Source: Kiloniellaceae bacterium (lineage in GTDB: Bacteria > Pseudomonadota > Alphaproteobacteria > Kiloniellales > Kiloniellaceae). Taken from it: 15,744 nucleotides of DNA. The notes beneath the pieces are model-generated. The model had not been told where the DNA came from. It was given only the letters and a program-made list of their open reading frames with translations, and did not search any database. The stretch spans positions 1 through 15,744 of the forward strand of contig JAJFGK010000024.1 of the NCBI GenBank assembly GCA_021776195.1, in the 5' to 3' direction. Position numbers and translations under genes: made by a program. Positions 1 through 7,291 of this stretch are shown here, piece by piece. Positions within the stretch are counted from its first letter, which is position 1; every line of letters begins with the position of its first letter.

Positions 1-1
1 C

Positions 2-919
2 ACCGTCAACGCCAATCCCGACTACTGGGAGGACGGCAAGCCCTACCTCGACAGCATCGTATTCGGCGACATCGCCGATTCCGTGGTCGGCGTACAGCGG
101 CTGTTGACCGGCGAGGTGGACTATGTCGGCGAGATCTCGCCGCAGGAGATCAAGCAGGTCGCCGGCAGGGAGGGGCTGAACCTCTATCCCATCACCGTGG
201 GGCGCTGGTACTCGCTGCAATGGCACACCTACGAGCCGCCCTTCGACAACGAGAAGCTGCGGGCTGCCTTCGCCTATGCGATCGACAAGAATCTGATCAA
301 CCAGATCGTGATGGACGGCAAGGGCCAGCTGTCGAACAGCCCCACACCCGACGGGCTGTGGTGGAAGGATCCTTCGATCAAGGGTTACGACTACGACCCG
401 GAGAAGGCCAAGGCCATGCTGGCCGAGGCGGGGTTCCCGGACGGCTTCGAATATTCGCTGTCCACCCCGCAGGTGGGCGTCTACCAGCAGATCAACCAAC
501 TGGTCCAGGAACAGCTCGCCGCGGTCGGGATCAACGTCACCCTGGATCCCGTCGCGCGCAGCGAATGGTATGACCGCGTGGTCAAGCGGGTCACCAACTT
601 CACCCCGACCCGCTGGACCCAGCGTCCCGACCCGGACGGCCTGCTCTACATCCTGTTCCACAAGAACGGCTATGCGAACACGACCGGATACGACAATCCG
701 CGGGTGAACGAGCTGCTGGAGAAGGCGCGCGAGACCTATGACCAGGCCAAGCGCAAGGTGTTCTACAGCGAGGTGCAGGCGATCCTGGCAAAGGAAGTCC
801 CGATGTTGCCGCTGTTCTTCTCGGTCGAGTATGCGGCGCTGAGGGACAGTGTGCAGGGCTTCGAGTGGATCCCCGACCAGATCCCTCGCTTCCGCGACCT
901 GTGGAAGACGGCGAACTAG
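2..919 (+). CDS. ABC transporter substrate-binding protein, family 5 (partial, N-terminus missing)
   Basis: This is the C-terminal 305 residues of an extracytoplasmic solute-binding protein of the SBP_bac_5 (DppA/OppA/NikA-like) family. Such proteins deliver oligopeptides or similar solutes to an ABC importer in the inner membrane. The reading frame is open from base 2, and the visible part starts with a family-typical NPDYWEDGKPYLD stretch. Other family features are RLLTGEVDYV, the PPFDNEKLRAAFAYAIDK segment, YDPEKAKAMLAEAGFPDGF, and a C-terminal region with KEVPMLPLFF. The signal peptide and lobe I start lie outside the window. No permease or ATPase gene follows, so any transporter partners must be upstream or elsewhere. 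The substrate cannot be told from this fragment. Family assignment is firm; the specificity is unknown. Confidence 0.93.
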   Translation, partial: TVNANPDYWEDGKPYLDSIVFGDIADSVVGVQRLLTGEVDYVGEISPQEIKQVAGREGLNLYPITVGRWYSLQWHTYEPPFDNEKLRAAFAYAIDKNLINQIVMDGKGQLSNSPTPDGLWWKDPSIKGYDYDPEKAKAMLAEAGFPDGFEYSLSTPQVGVYQQINQLVQEQLAAVGINVTLDPVARSEWYDRVVKRVTNFTPTRWTQRPDPDGLLYILFHKNGYANTTGYDNPRVNELLEKARETYDQAKRKVFYSEVQAILAKEVPMLPLFFSVEYAALRDSVQGFEWIPDQIPRFRDLWKTAN

Positions 920-939
920 CCGACAGGGTGCTGTCAGGT

Positions 940-973
940 GGCGTTGTCGGACTAACGGGGCTCGGGCTGTCGG
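940..973 (+). repeat. Left terminal inverted repeat of the 940-1122 element
   Basis: The copy reads GGCGTTGTCGGACTAA, then CGGGGCTCGG, then GCTGTCGG. Its first 16 bases match the opposite repeat at 1086-1122 at 15 positions. It begins about 20 bases after the stop codon of the substrate-binding protein gene. Just inside it, 973-986 can fold into a 5-bp hairpin (GACCG/CGGTC) with a GAAA tetraloop. Confidence 0.6.
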
Positions 974-993
974 ACCGGAAACGGTCGAGACTT

Positions 994-1086
994 TCACGCG
1001 GCGAGTTGCCGCCATTCTGCTAATGCGGCCGCGCGATTCTTCTTGAAGAGATCGCGGCCGTTGAGATGGCGGTCGTGGTTGAGGTG
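994..1086 (-). pseudogene. Orphan coding tail, possible transposase 3' end
   Basis: On the minus strand this frame reads HLNHDRHLNGRDLFKKNRAA followed by ALAEWRQLAA and a TGA stop. The composition is protein-like rather than a typical high-GC shadow frame. The frame stays open back through the right inverted repeat and meets a TAG near 1174, with no start codon or ribosome-binding site giving a full gene. I do not recognise the family. Its place just inside a terminal repeat suggests the end of a deleted transposase gene, but that is inference. Confidence 0.35.
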
Positions 1087-1122
1087 CCTGACAGCCTCCG
1101 CCCGATTTAGTCTGACAACGCC
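1086..1122 (-). repeat. Right terminal inverted repeat of the 940-1122 element
   Basis: Read on the minus strand from 1122 the sequence is GGCGTTGTCAGACTAAATC, then GGGCGGA, then GGCTGTCAGGC. It pairs with the copy at 940-973, apart from a 2-base insertion and a few substitutions. The orphan coding frame runs through it. Confidence 0.6.
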
Positions 1123-1334
1123 CGAGCTGCCGTTTTTCTGGGCTGAACAAGAAGCTCTTGTCACCTCTATCGACTAAAGCGTTGACGGCGAAAAGGCCGA
1201 CGGAGACTTCCGGTACTCTCCGCGATTTCTCTCTGGTGGAGCCGTCTCTCGCCAATCGGGACTGCGCATAAAGTCCTCGGAACTGGGAGGTTTCGCCTAC
1301 TGGCGGCCCGCTCGCGCAGGGAGGAAAGACCGAG
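1123..1334. other. Gene-free spacer between the inverted-repeat element and the tRNA
   Basis: I see no convincing gene in this 212-base stretch. The only structured item is a perfect 6-bp hairpin ACAAGA-AGC-TCTTGT at 1147-1161, which has no T-run on either strand and so is not a clear terminator. A minus-strand open frame (1167-1367) runs into the tRNA and is not believable as a gene. No intrinsic terminator for the tRNA could be identified. Confidence 0.5.
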
Positions 1335-1410
1335 TGGTGGGCCCGGCAGGATTCGAACCTGCGACAACGCCGTTATGAGCGGCGGGTTCTAACCGCTGAA
1401 CTACGGGCCC
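1335..1410 (-). tRNA. tRNA with anticodon CAT, probably tRNA-Ile2 (lysidine-modified)
   Basis: The minus strand folds into a complete 76-nt cloverleaf with an encoded CCA end. The acceptor stem is GGGCCCG/CGGGCCC with discriminator A. The D stem is GTTC/GAAC with an 8-nt loop AGCGGTTA. The anticodon stem CGCCG/CGGCG carries loop CTCATAA, the variable loop is TTGTC, and the T arm is GCAGG-TTCGAAT-CCTGC. A CAT anticodon can be elongator Met, initiator Met or Ile2. The first pair G-C argues against initiator. The short D loop and the overall resemblance to E. coli ileX favour Ile2, whose C34 is converted to lysidine by TilS to read AUA. The identity call is inference; the tRNA itself is certain. 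Confidence 0.95.
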
Positions 1411-1416
1411 GGGCGG

Positions 1417-1444
1417 ATTGTGCCCAGCGCGCGGCGATGATCAA
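1417..1444 (-). promoter_or_regulatory. Candidate sigma70 promoter for the tRNA
   Basis: On the minus strand TTGATC (1439-1444) and CACAAT (1417-1422) are separated by 16 bases. Each hexamer matches the consensus at 4 of 6 positions. The -10 box ends only 6 bases before the mature tRNA 5' end, so transcription would begin at or next to the mature end. Read-through from the upstream hydrolase gene is the alternative. Confidence 0.35.
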
Positions 1445-1476
1445 GGGCTTTCGCGCCGTCGAGCCGCTTTGGGGGC

Positions 1477-2364
1477 TTAATCGGAACGCCGGCGCGCCAG
1501 ACCGACATGGGCCTGGCCATAGGTCAGGCTCGCCGTGGCCAGGTCGTAACTCATGAGATCCTCGCCCAGCACCACGGGCCCGGCGAAGTCCGCCGCCACC
1601 TCGGCCAGCAGGGCCGCGCGATCGGCCGCCGGCGGGACGAAATGGGTCAGCATCAGGGCGGCGACACCGGCCTCGGCGGCGATCTTGCCGACCTCGCTGG
1701 AAAGCGTGTGGTAGGCGGCCACGTTCTCGACCGTGGCGGCCGTGCGGACGCCCTCGACCACCGGCATGTCGCGGTGCACGAAGACCTCGTGCAACAGCAG
1801 ATCGGCGTCCCTGGCGGCGGCGATCAGGGCCGGCGAGCGCCGGGTGTCGCCGGAGACCACGAGCCGCTGGCCGTCGGCCTGGAAGTGGAAGCCGTAGGCC
1901 CGCTCCACCGGCTTGTGATCGACCTCGATGGCCGCGATGCAAAGTGGCCCCGGCAGATCCAGCGGCCCGGCGCCGAACTCGGTCACCGCGACCTCCAGGG
2001 CCGCCGTGGAGGGACGCTTCTCGTGGGCGATGCGCTGCTCCAGCTCGGGCCGCCAGAGGGCCATCAGGCCCTCGACATAGGCCTGCGTGCCCCTGGGCCC
2101 GAAGACCGCCAGCGGCCGGTCGCGGCCCTGGTGCCAGGCCGAAATCACGAGCTGGAAGAGATCGACGATGTGGTCGCTGTGCAGGTGGGTCAGCAGCACC
2201 GCGTCGAGGTCGCAGCCGGGACAGCCGGCCGCCACCAGGCGCTGGGTCGCGCCCGAGCCGCAGTCGATCAGGACGGCCTGACCGCCATGGCGCACCAGTG
2301 CCGCCGGACCATGACGTTCGGTCGAGACCGCCGGGCAACCGGTGCCGAGAAGGGTCAGTTTCAT
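1477..2364 (-). CDS. MBL-fold metallo-hydrolase, ribonuclease Z-like
   Basis: A 295-residue protein of the metallo-beta-lactamase superfamily, closest in layout to the RNase Z/arylsulfatase-type branch. It opens with MKLTLLGTGCPAVSTER. The zinc-binding signature HLHSDH occupies residues 60-65. Further expected ligands are H150 (EVDHKP), D173 (SGDTR) and H241 (LTHF), so both metal sites look complete and the enzyme should be active. I see no clear inserted flexible arm like that used by true RNase Z to grip tRNA, so tRNA 3'-end processing should not be assumed; the substrate is unknown. The start ATG lies 7 bases after the acetyltransferase stop, which suggests co-transcription. The ribosome-binding site is weak (AGGCG). 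The gene lies directly upstream of a tRNA gene on the same strand. Confidence 0.88.
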   Translation of the reverse strand: MKLTLLGTGCPAVSTERHGPAALVRHGGQAVLIDCGSGATQRLVAAGCPGCDLDAVLLTHLHSDHIVDLFQLVISAWHQGRDRPLAVFGPRGTQAYVEGLMALWRPELEQRIAHEKRPSTAALEVAVTEFGAGPLDLPGPLCIAAIEVDHKPVERAYGFHFQADGQRLVVSGDTRRSPALIAAARDADLLLHEVFVHRDMPVVEGVRTAATVENVAAYHTLSSEVGKIAAEAGVAALMLTHFVPPAADRAALLAEVAADFAGPVVLGEDLMSYDLATASLTYGQAHVGLARRRSD

Positions 2365-2371
2365 GCGCCTG

Positions 2372-2878
2372 TTAATCGCTCTTCACCGCCAAAATCTCTT
2401 CTTTTACCATGAGGCGCACCTCGCCCCATGGCAAGGCGAGCGGCCCCTCGTCTCGGAACCCCGCAGAGGCCAAGGCTTCGCAGGAGGCCAGGTTGCGCGG
2501 ATCGGGATCGGCGATCACGCGGCTTACCCGCGCGCCACGCAGAAGCGAATCGGTAAAACGCCGAATGAGCCGGGTGCCATGGCCGCGCCCCCGCATCGCT
2601 GGTTCGCCAATGAAAAAATCGATGCCCCGCGTGTCGGCCGGCTGCGGTGGCAAGGTTGCATCGGGGTCGAGGCCCGGATCGTAGCACTGAATGTAGCCGA
2701 AAGGCCGCGCCGCGAAGATCGCCAGATAGGGCGACACACCGGGCGCTGCCAGATGCAGCGAGATCTTGTGAAGCTGCTGGGGTGGATTACCCCACCAACG
2801 CCGAACAGCGGGTTGCGCCAGCCAGCACCCGACAAGCGGCAGGTCGTCCCGCTTCAGCGGCCTGAATTCGCAGGGCAA
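2372..2878 (-). CDS. GNAT-family N-acetyltransferase, AAC(6')-like
   Basis: A 168-residue single-domain acetyl-CoA-dependent acetyltransferase. The acetyl-CoA pyrophosphate loop is seen as R96-G-R-G-H-G101. It follows a GIDFFIGEP strand and precedes the helix LIRRFTDSLL. The C-terminal IADPDPRNLASCEALASAGF segment is characteristic of the GNAT fold. The pattern FGYIQCYD followed by GIDFFIG and ADPDPRNLASCEALASAGF resembles the aminoglycoside 6'-N-acetyltransferase Ib branch. That does not prove resistance activity, because many chromosomal relatives have other or unknown substrates. The best start is TTG at 2878, with GAGAG a few bases upstream; no in-frame ATG or GTG exists between it and the rpoD stop. 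It follows rpoD after 42 bases and precedes the MBL gene by 7, so all three may be on one transcript. Confidence 0.85.
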   Translation of the reverse strand: MPCEFRPLKRDDLPLVGCWLAQPAVRRWWGNPPQQLHKISLHLAAPGVSPYLAIFAARPFGYIQCYDPGLDPDATLPPQPADTRGIDFFIGEPAMRGRGHGTRLIRRFTDSLLRGARVSRVIADPDPRNLASCEALASAGFRDEGPLALPWGEVRLMVKEEILAVKSD

Positions 2879-2920
2879 GGCTCTCTCAAGCCGATGATGA
2901 GACGCTCCTAGGAAAGGTCC

Positions 2921-5062
2921 TCAGGTATCCAGGAAGGACCGCAGTTTGCGCGAGCGGCTCGGGTGCTTCAGCTTTCTGAGCGCCTTGGCTTCGATCTGGC
3001 GAATGCGCTCGCGGGTGACCGAGAACTGCTGGCCGACCTCTTCCAGCGTGTGATCGGTGTTCATGCCGATGCCAAAGCGCATGCGCAGCACCCGCTCCTC
3101 GCGCGGGGTCAGGCTGGCCAGCACGCGGGTCGTGGTCTCGCGCAGGTTCAACTGGATCGCCGCGTCGAGCGGGATGATCGCGTTCTTGTCCTCGATGAAG
3201 TCGCCCAGGTGACTGTCTTCCTCGTCGCCGATCGGCGTCTCCAGGGAGATCGGCTCCTTGGCGATCTTCAGGACCTTGCGCACCTTCTCCAGCGGCATCA
3301 CCAGACGCGCGGCCAGCTCTTCGGGGGTCGGCTCGCGGCCGATCTCGTGGAGCATCTGGCGCGAGGTTCGCACCAGCTTGTTGATCGTCTCGATCATATG
3401 GACCGGGATCCGGATGGTCCGCGCCTGGTCGGCGATCGAACGGGTGATGGCCTGGCGGATCCACCAGGTGGCATAGGTCGAGAACTTGTAGCCGCGGCGG
3501 TACTCGAACTTGTCGACCGCCTTCATCAGACCGATGTTGCCCTCTTGAATCAGGTCGAGGAACTGCAGGCCGCGATTGGTGTACTTCTTGGCGATCGAGA
3601 TCACCAGACGCAGGTTGGCCTCGACCATTTCGGTCTTGGCCTTGCTGGCCTCGCGCTCGCCGGTCTGCACGGTCCGCACGATGCGGCGAAACTCGCTGAT
3701 CGGCAGTTCGACCTCGGTGGCGATCTGCTGAATGTCCTTGCGGATCGTCTTGACCTGATCGCCGTTGCGTTCCGCGAAGGTCTTCCAGCCCTTGCCGGTC
3801 AGGCGCTTGACGCGCGAGATCCAGCGCGGGTCGAGCTCGCGGCCAAGGTAGTGATCGAGAAAATCGGGGCGCTTGATGCCGCGCTTCTCGGCCATGCGCA
3901 GCAGCTTGCCTTCCATCTGCACGAGACGGCGGTTGTAGTCGTAAAGCTGATCGACGAGCTGTTCGATGCGCGCGTTGTTGAAGCGCACCTCCTTCATCAG
4001 CTCGATCAACTCTTCGCGCAGCTTTTCGGTGCGCCTTTCGGTCTGCGGCGTGACCTTTTCGCCCTTCTGCATCGCGCCGAGACGGCGCTCCTGCACCTTG
4101 TCTAGCTTTTTCCAGGTCTTGGCGATCCGATCGAAGGTCTCGAGCACCTCGGGCAGCAGGGCCGCTTCCATGGCGGCGAGAGAGATGTTGGTCTCGTCCT
4201 CGTCGTCCGCGTCGTCGCCCTCGGTTTTCTCGCCGCCTTCCGCGCCGTCTTCCGATGTCTTCTCCTGGTCACCCTCGCCCGCCGCCTTGGCGGGTTCCGG
4301 GTCCGGCTTGGCCGCGCCATTGACCTTGGCCGCGCCATTCAGCTTGCCCGCGGGCGCCTGGGCACCGGCTGCCTGGGCATCGGGCGCCTGGGCCGCGGCC
4401 GCCTCGGCCCCGGTCGGTTGGGTGGCGCCTTCGGCCTCGCCGGCATCGTCGTCGCCGGCCTCGACCCGGGCAATGTCGTCGTCATTGGGGCCGCCGCCGT
4501 AAGTCGCGTCGAGATCGATGATATCGCGCAGCAGAATGCGGCCCTCCTTCAAGGACTCGCTCCACATGAGAAGGGCGCGGATCGTCAGCGGCGATTCGCA
4601 AATGCCGCCGATCATCTTTTCGCGGCCGGCCTCGATGCGCTTGGCGATCGCGATCTCGCCTTCGCGGGACAGCAGTTCCACCGAGCCCATCTCGCGCAGA
4701 TACATCCGCACCGGATCGTCGGTGCGGCCGACATCCTCGTCATTGATATTGCCGGCGACCGCGCCGCTGGTCGCGGTGCCCTCTTTGGCGGCCCCCTCGG
4801 CCGGCGCTTCCTCGGGCTCCTCGCCCTCGATCACGGTAATGCCCATCTCCGACAGGGAGGCCATGGCATCTTCGATCTGCTCGGACGACATCTGATCCGG
4901 GGGCAACACCGCGTTCAGCTCGTCGTAAGTGACGTAGCCCCGCTCCTTGGCGCTGACCATCATCTTTTTGACCGCCGCGGCGATGTTGTCCATCAGAGGG
5001 CCGTCGGCGGTTTCTTCGCTGCTCTCGGTCGCTGCGCTGTTCTCATTTGGTTTGGTCGCCAT
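2921..5062 (-). CDS. rpoD: RNA polymerase primary sigma factor (sigma70)
   Basis: The housekeeping sigma factor, which directs RNA polymerase core to most promoters. From the chosen ATG at 5062 it has 713 residues. Region 1.1 covers about 20-80 and region 1.2 about 113-150 ([22 protein letters not shown]). An acidic, low-complexity spacer fills about 190-292. The non-conserved region follows to about 450. Region 2 with the -10-reading helix lies at 475-557 ([20 protein letters not shown]), region 3 at about 558-640, and region 4 at 645-713 with the -35-reading [21 protein letters not shown]. The frame is open further upstream to 5227, but MATKPNENS has an AGAGGG motif just before it and gives a normal N-terminus, while the longer version would overlap dnaG. 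At 713 residues it is longer than E. coli RpoD (613), mostly through the spacer. It lies downstream of dnaG in the classical macromolecular-synthesis arrangement. Confidence 0.98.
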   Translation of the reverse strand: MATKPNENSAATESSEETADGPLMDNIAAAVKKMMVSAKERGYVTYDELNAVLPPDQMSSEQIEDAMASLSEMGITVIEGEEPEEAPAEGAAKEGTATSGAVAGNINDEDVGRTDDPVRMYLREMGSVELLSREGEIAIAKRIEAGREKMIGGICESPLTIRALLMWSESLKEGRILLRDIIDLDATYGGGPNDDDIARVEAGDDDAGEAEGATQPTGAEAAAAQAPDAQAAGAQAPAGKLNGAAKVNGAAKPDPEPAKAAGEGDQEKTSEDGAEGGEKTEGDDADDEDETNISLAAMEAALLPEVLETFDRIAKTWKKLDKVQERRLGAMQKGEKVTPQTERRTEKLREELIELMKEVRFNNARIEQLVDQLYDYNRRLVQMEGKLLRMAEKRGIKRPDFLDHYLGRELDPRWISRVKRLTGKGWKTFAERNGDQVKTIRKDIQQIATEVELPISEFRRIVRTVQTGEREASKAKTEMVEANLRLVISIAKKYTNRGLQFLDLIQEGNIGLMKAVDKFEYRRGYKFSTYATWWIRQAITRSIADQARTIRIPVHMIETINKLVRTSRQMLHEIGREPTPEELAARLVMPLEKVRKVLKIAKEPISLETPIGDEEDSHLGDFIEDKNAIIPLDAAIQLNLRETTTRVLASLTPREERVLRMRFGIGMNTDHTLEEVGQQFSVTRERIRQIEAKALRKLKHPSRSRKLRSFLDT
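4307..4393 (-). repeat. Short tandem repeats inside the rpoD acidic spacer
   Basis: CTTGGCCGCGCCATT occurs at 4307-4321 and again at 4325-4339, an 18-bp period encoding [25 protein letters not shown] occurs at 4351-4363 and 4381-4393, with a related 15-bp unit between them encoding [15 protein letters not shown]. The repeats keep the frame and look like slippage-driven growth of a disordered linker. Confidence 0.75.
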
Positions 5063-5133
5063 AGACCCTCTCAGTCCTTCGATCCATCCGGATAATCGTG
5101 GTTCCGCGGAAGTCGATCCCCGTTGGCGGACGG

Positions 5134-5148
5134 CGGCTTTTGAAGCCG
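5134..5148. other. Small hairpin in the dnaG-rpoD gap
   Basis: CGGCTT-TTG-AAGCCG is a perfect 6-bp inverted repeat with a 3-base loop. It lies within the 136-base gap before rpoD and has no following T-run in the rpoD direction. It may be an RNA processing or attenuation element, or chance. Confidence 0.3.
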
Positions 5149-5174
5149 GTCGTCGCGCACCCCCTGCCCACACG

Positions 5175-5202
5175 CAGTTACTGGGCTCATACGGGCTGTC
5201 AA
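5175..5202 (-). promoter_or_regulatory. Possible internal promoter for rpoD overlapping the dnaG stop
   Basis: A perfect -35 consensus TTGACA (5197-5202, minus strand) overlaps the dnaG TGA stop. The best -10 candidate is TAACTG (5175-5180) after 16 bases, which is a poor match. E. coli rpoD also has its own internal promoter in this operon, so the idea is plausible but weakly supported here. Confidence 0.25.
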
Positions 5203-7139
5203 CCTTCCCCCTCTTCCACGGCCACATAACGTGCCGAGGCCAAACGAAGCGTCTCCCCGTCTTCGCCCTCGGCCTGAATAGCCCTCAAACGTGCGAGGGC
5301 CTTGTCGTCCATCGCGGCGCCCAAAGCCTGTGCGGCTTCTGCCGCCGAGCCTCGTGTCCCACGCTCCTGCAGCAAAGCCACCACATGCATAAAGCCCTCC
5401 CTGGCAGCCTGTTGCGAGGCGCCGGGGCGGGCAAAACTTCCATGAAGCAAAACGTCGGGGCTCAAGAGTCTATCCAGATCCCCGCCGAATCCCTGTTCCG
5501 ACAGGTGGCATTTCAGGCTATCACTGTCAAGGTGTGGCCCCGAAGAAATTCCCGAATGCGCCGATTCCAGCTCCACAGTGCCTCCAATTTCGGCGACCGC
5601 GTCGAGCAGGGCCCCGCGCAAGCGCTGCAGCCCCTCGTCCTGCAGAACGACGCCATCCAGGAGCTCAAGATACTCTTCAAGGATGAAGGGATGGTTGATC
5701 GCCAGGGCCAAAAGCAACTGTTCCTGGCGCCTCGCCAGGAGGTCCGGTGCCGGTGGCGGGAGGCCGGAGGCCGGCCTGGACGCCCAGGCCGGCGCATTTC
5801 CCCTCCCCCGGCGCGTCCAATCGCCCAGGCCCGACTGATGGCGGCCGGACTGATGGCGGCCAAATTGTTGACGGCCGTAGGCCTGGTCGTAGCGCGCCAT
5901 CAATTCGCCCCGGAAGTCCTCGCGCAGTTCCTGATCCGGGATGCCTTGCAGGGTCTGGCGCAGGTTTTGCCGCAGCGCCGCCCGGCGCTCGGGCGTCGAA
6001 AAATCGTGCCCATAGGTTTCCCGCAGCCACAAGACGTCGCCGAGGCTGCTCTGGCGGCGCAACAGCTCGCGAAAGGCCGGTGCGCCCTGGCTGCGTAGGA
6101 AGGTGTCCGGGTCTTCGCCGCGCGGCAGCCAACAAAACCGTAAGGAATAGCCCGGCTGCAACAGCGGCAGGGCGCGTTCGGCCAGGCGGAAGGCGGCCCT
6201 TTGGCCGGCCTGATCGCCGTCGAGACAGACCAGCGGCTCGCGCGCCAGACGCCAGAGTTCGTGGATTTGATCCTCCGTGACGGCGGTGCCCAGCGGCGCC
6301 ACGGCGGCTGGAAACCCGCCCTCCGCCAGGGCGATCACATCCATGTAGCCCTCGGCGACGATGACCTCGCCGCTGTCGTGGGCCGCCTTGCGGGCGCCGG
6401 CCACATTGTAGAGCACCCGCCCCTTGTGAAAGAGCGTCGTGTCGGGGGAATTGATGTACTTGGCCGGCGATTCGCCCATGGCGCGCCCGCCAAAGGCAAT
6501 CACCCGGCCGCGCCGGTCGGTCACCGGAAAGATCAGTCGATTGAAAAAATAGTCGCGCGGCGGGCCGTTGTCGCCCTCGCGGCGCTTCAACAGGCCGACC
6601 TGAATCAGATCGTCCTCGGTGATGCCGCGGCCACCGAGGGCCGTGGTCAGGGCACCGCGGCGGTCCGGCGCGAATCCCAGACGAAACTGCGCAATCGCCG
6701 GCGCCGCGACGCCGCGGCTCTCCAGGTAGGCCCTGGCTGCGGCGCCGTCGCTGCCGGCCAACTGGTCCTGGAACCAGGCCGCGGCCTTCTCGAGCACCTC
6801 GATAAGACTGGCCCGCCGCTCGGCCTTGGCCAGATCCTCGGGGCTCGAGCGCGGCACCTCGAGACCAGCCTCCCCGGCCAGGCGCTCGACGGCCTCGGGA
6901 AAGGAAAGTCCCTCGGTCTCGATGGCAAAGCCGATGATGTCGCCGTGCGCCCCGCAGCCAAAACAGTGATAGAAGCCCTTGTCGTCGTTGACCGTGAAAG
7001 AGGGAGTCTTTTCCTTGTGGAAGGGGCAGAGCCCCGAGTGCTCCCGCCCCCGCCGCACCAGCTTGACCTTGCGCCCAACGACCTGGGAGGGCGGCAGACG
7101 CAGGCGCAGTTCATCGAGGAATTCGGGCGGGAACGCCAT
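5199..7139 (-). CDS. dnaG: DNA primase
   Basis: DnaG makes the RNA primers for replication at the fork together with the DnaB helicase. The protein has 646 residues from ATG at 7139. The N-terminal CHC2 zinc-binding domain shows C38, H41, C59 and C62 ([11 protein letters not shown] ... YHCFGCG). The catalytic core follows with [19 protein letters not shown] at 201-219. The TOPRIM part has EGYMDVIAL with E263, and DGDQAGQRA with D307 and D309 as metal ligands. A low-complexity linker with GRHQSG repeats (about 422-462) precedes the DnaB-binding C-terminal domain. A TTG at 7163 would add eight residues, but the ATG gives the family-normal start [12 protein letters not shown]. The gap to yqeY is 152 bases and to rpoD 136. 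All key residues are present, so it should be functional and essential. Confidence 0.98.
   Translation of the reverse strand: MAFPPEFLDELRLRLPPSQVVGRKVKLVRRGREHSGLCPFHKEKTPSFTVNDDKGFYHCFGCGAHGDIIGFAIETEGLSFPEAVERLAGEAGLEVPRSSPEDLAKAERRASLIEVLEKAAAWFQDQLAGSDGAAARAYLESRGVAAPAIAQFRLGFAPDRRGALTTALGGRGITEDDLIQVGLLKRREGDNGPPRDYFFNRLIFPVTDRRGRVIAFGGRAMGESPAKYINSPDTTLFHKGRVLYNVAGARKAAHDSGEVIVAEGYMDVIALAEGGFPAAVAPLGTAVTEDQIHELWRLAREPLVCLDGDQAGQRAAFRLAERALPLLQPGYSLRFCWLPRGEDPDTFLRSQGAPAFRELLRRQSSLGDVLWLRETYGHDFSTPERRAALRQNLRQTLQGIPDQELREDFRGELMARYDQAYGRQQFGRHQSGRHQSGLGDWTRRGRGNAPAWASRPASGLPPPAPDLLARRQEQLLLALAINHPFILEEYLELLDGVVLQDEGLQRLRGALLDAVAEIGGTVELESAHSGISSGPHLDSDSLKCHLSEQGFGGDLDRLLSPDVLLHGSFARPGASQQAAREGFMHVVALLQERGTRGSAAEAAQALGAAMDDKALARLRAIQAEGEDGETLRLASARYVAVEEGEG
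5833..5861 (-). repeat. Two-copy 15-bp tandem repeat in the dnaG linker
   Basis: GACTGATGGCGGCC is repeated at 5833-5846 and 5848-5861. On the coding strand it specifies tandem SGRHQ units following a related GRQQF unit. It lies between the primase core and the helicase-binding domain, so length change should be tolerated. Confidence 0.75.
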
Positions 7140-7291
7140 AATCACTTTCTCAAAGGCCAACAACGAATGACGCCGCGGGCGCGGAGTCGGAATCCTACCA
7201 CCTCATAGCGCCGAACCCCGAGTCCCTGGCAACCGGCAAGCGGGTCAATTGGGAATAAGACTGTGGACGAACCGCGAAGAGCGGGGACGGG

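Larger units (their letters stand above)
940..1122. mobile_element. Compact inverted-repeat element (MITE-like or internally deleted IS remnant)
   Basis: Two copies of a sequence starting GGCGTTGTC(G/A)GACTAA face each other in inverted orientation, with outer ends at 940 (plus) and 1122 (minus). Similarity continues inward past a 2-base gap through a GGG-rich stretch to GGCTGTC(G/A)G, giving imperfect terminal repeats of about 33 to 37 bases. Between them lies a minus-strand open stretch ending in TGA 54 bases inside the left end, which is where a transposase gene often stops. The parsimonious reading is an insertion sequence that lost most of its body. No target-site duplication is obvious in the flanks and I cannot name the IS family. 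Confidence 0.5.

Noticed and set aside
1147..1161. Perfect 6-bp hairpin downstream of the tRNA as a terminator
   Set aside because: No T-run follows on either strand, and it lies about 175 bases beyond the tRNA 3' end.
1167..1367. 66-codon minus-strand open frame downstream of and into the tRNA
   Set aside because: It starts inside the tRNA gene and has no protein-family character.
1373..2338. 321-codon minus-strand frame overlapping the MBL-fold gene and the tRNA
   Set aside because: Arg/Pro/Gly-rich low-complexity translation in another frame of a gene with intact zinc-ligand motifs, and it runs into the tRNA.
2963..4105. 380-codon plus-strand open frame antisense to rpoD
   Set aside because: It mirrors the conserved rpoD reading frame and has no recognisable domain; it is a GC-driven shadow.
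5063..5227. N-terminal extension of rpoD to an ATG at 5227
   Set aside because: It would overlap the dnaG 3' end and add 55 residues unlike any sigma factor N-terminus. The ATG at 5062 has a better ribosome-binding site and a normal start.
7230..7275. DnaA-box-like sequences before dnaG (TTATTCCCA and TCGTCCACA on the minus strand)
   Set aside because: Each matches the TTATCCACA consensus at only 7 of 9 positions. There is no cluster, no AT-rich unwinding region and no origin-linked gene.
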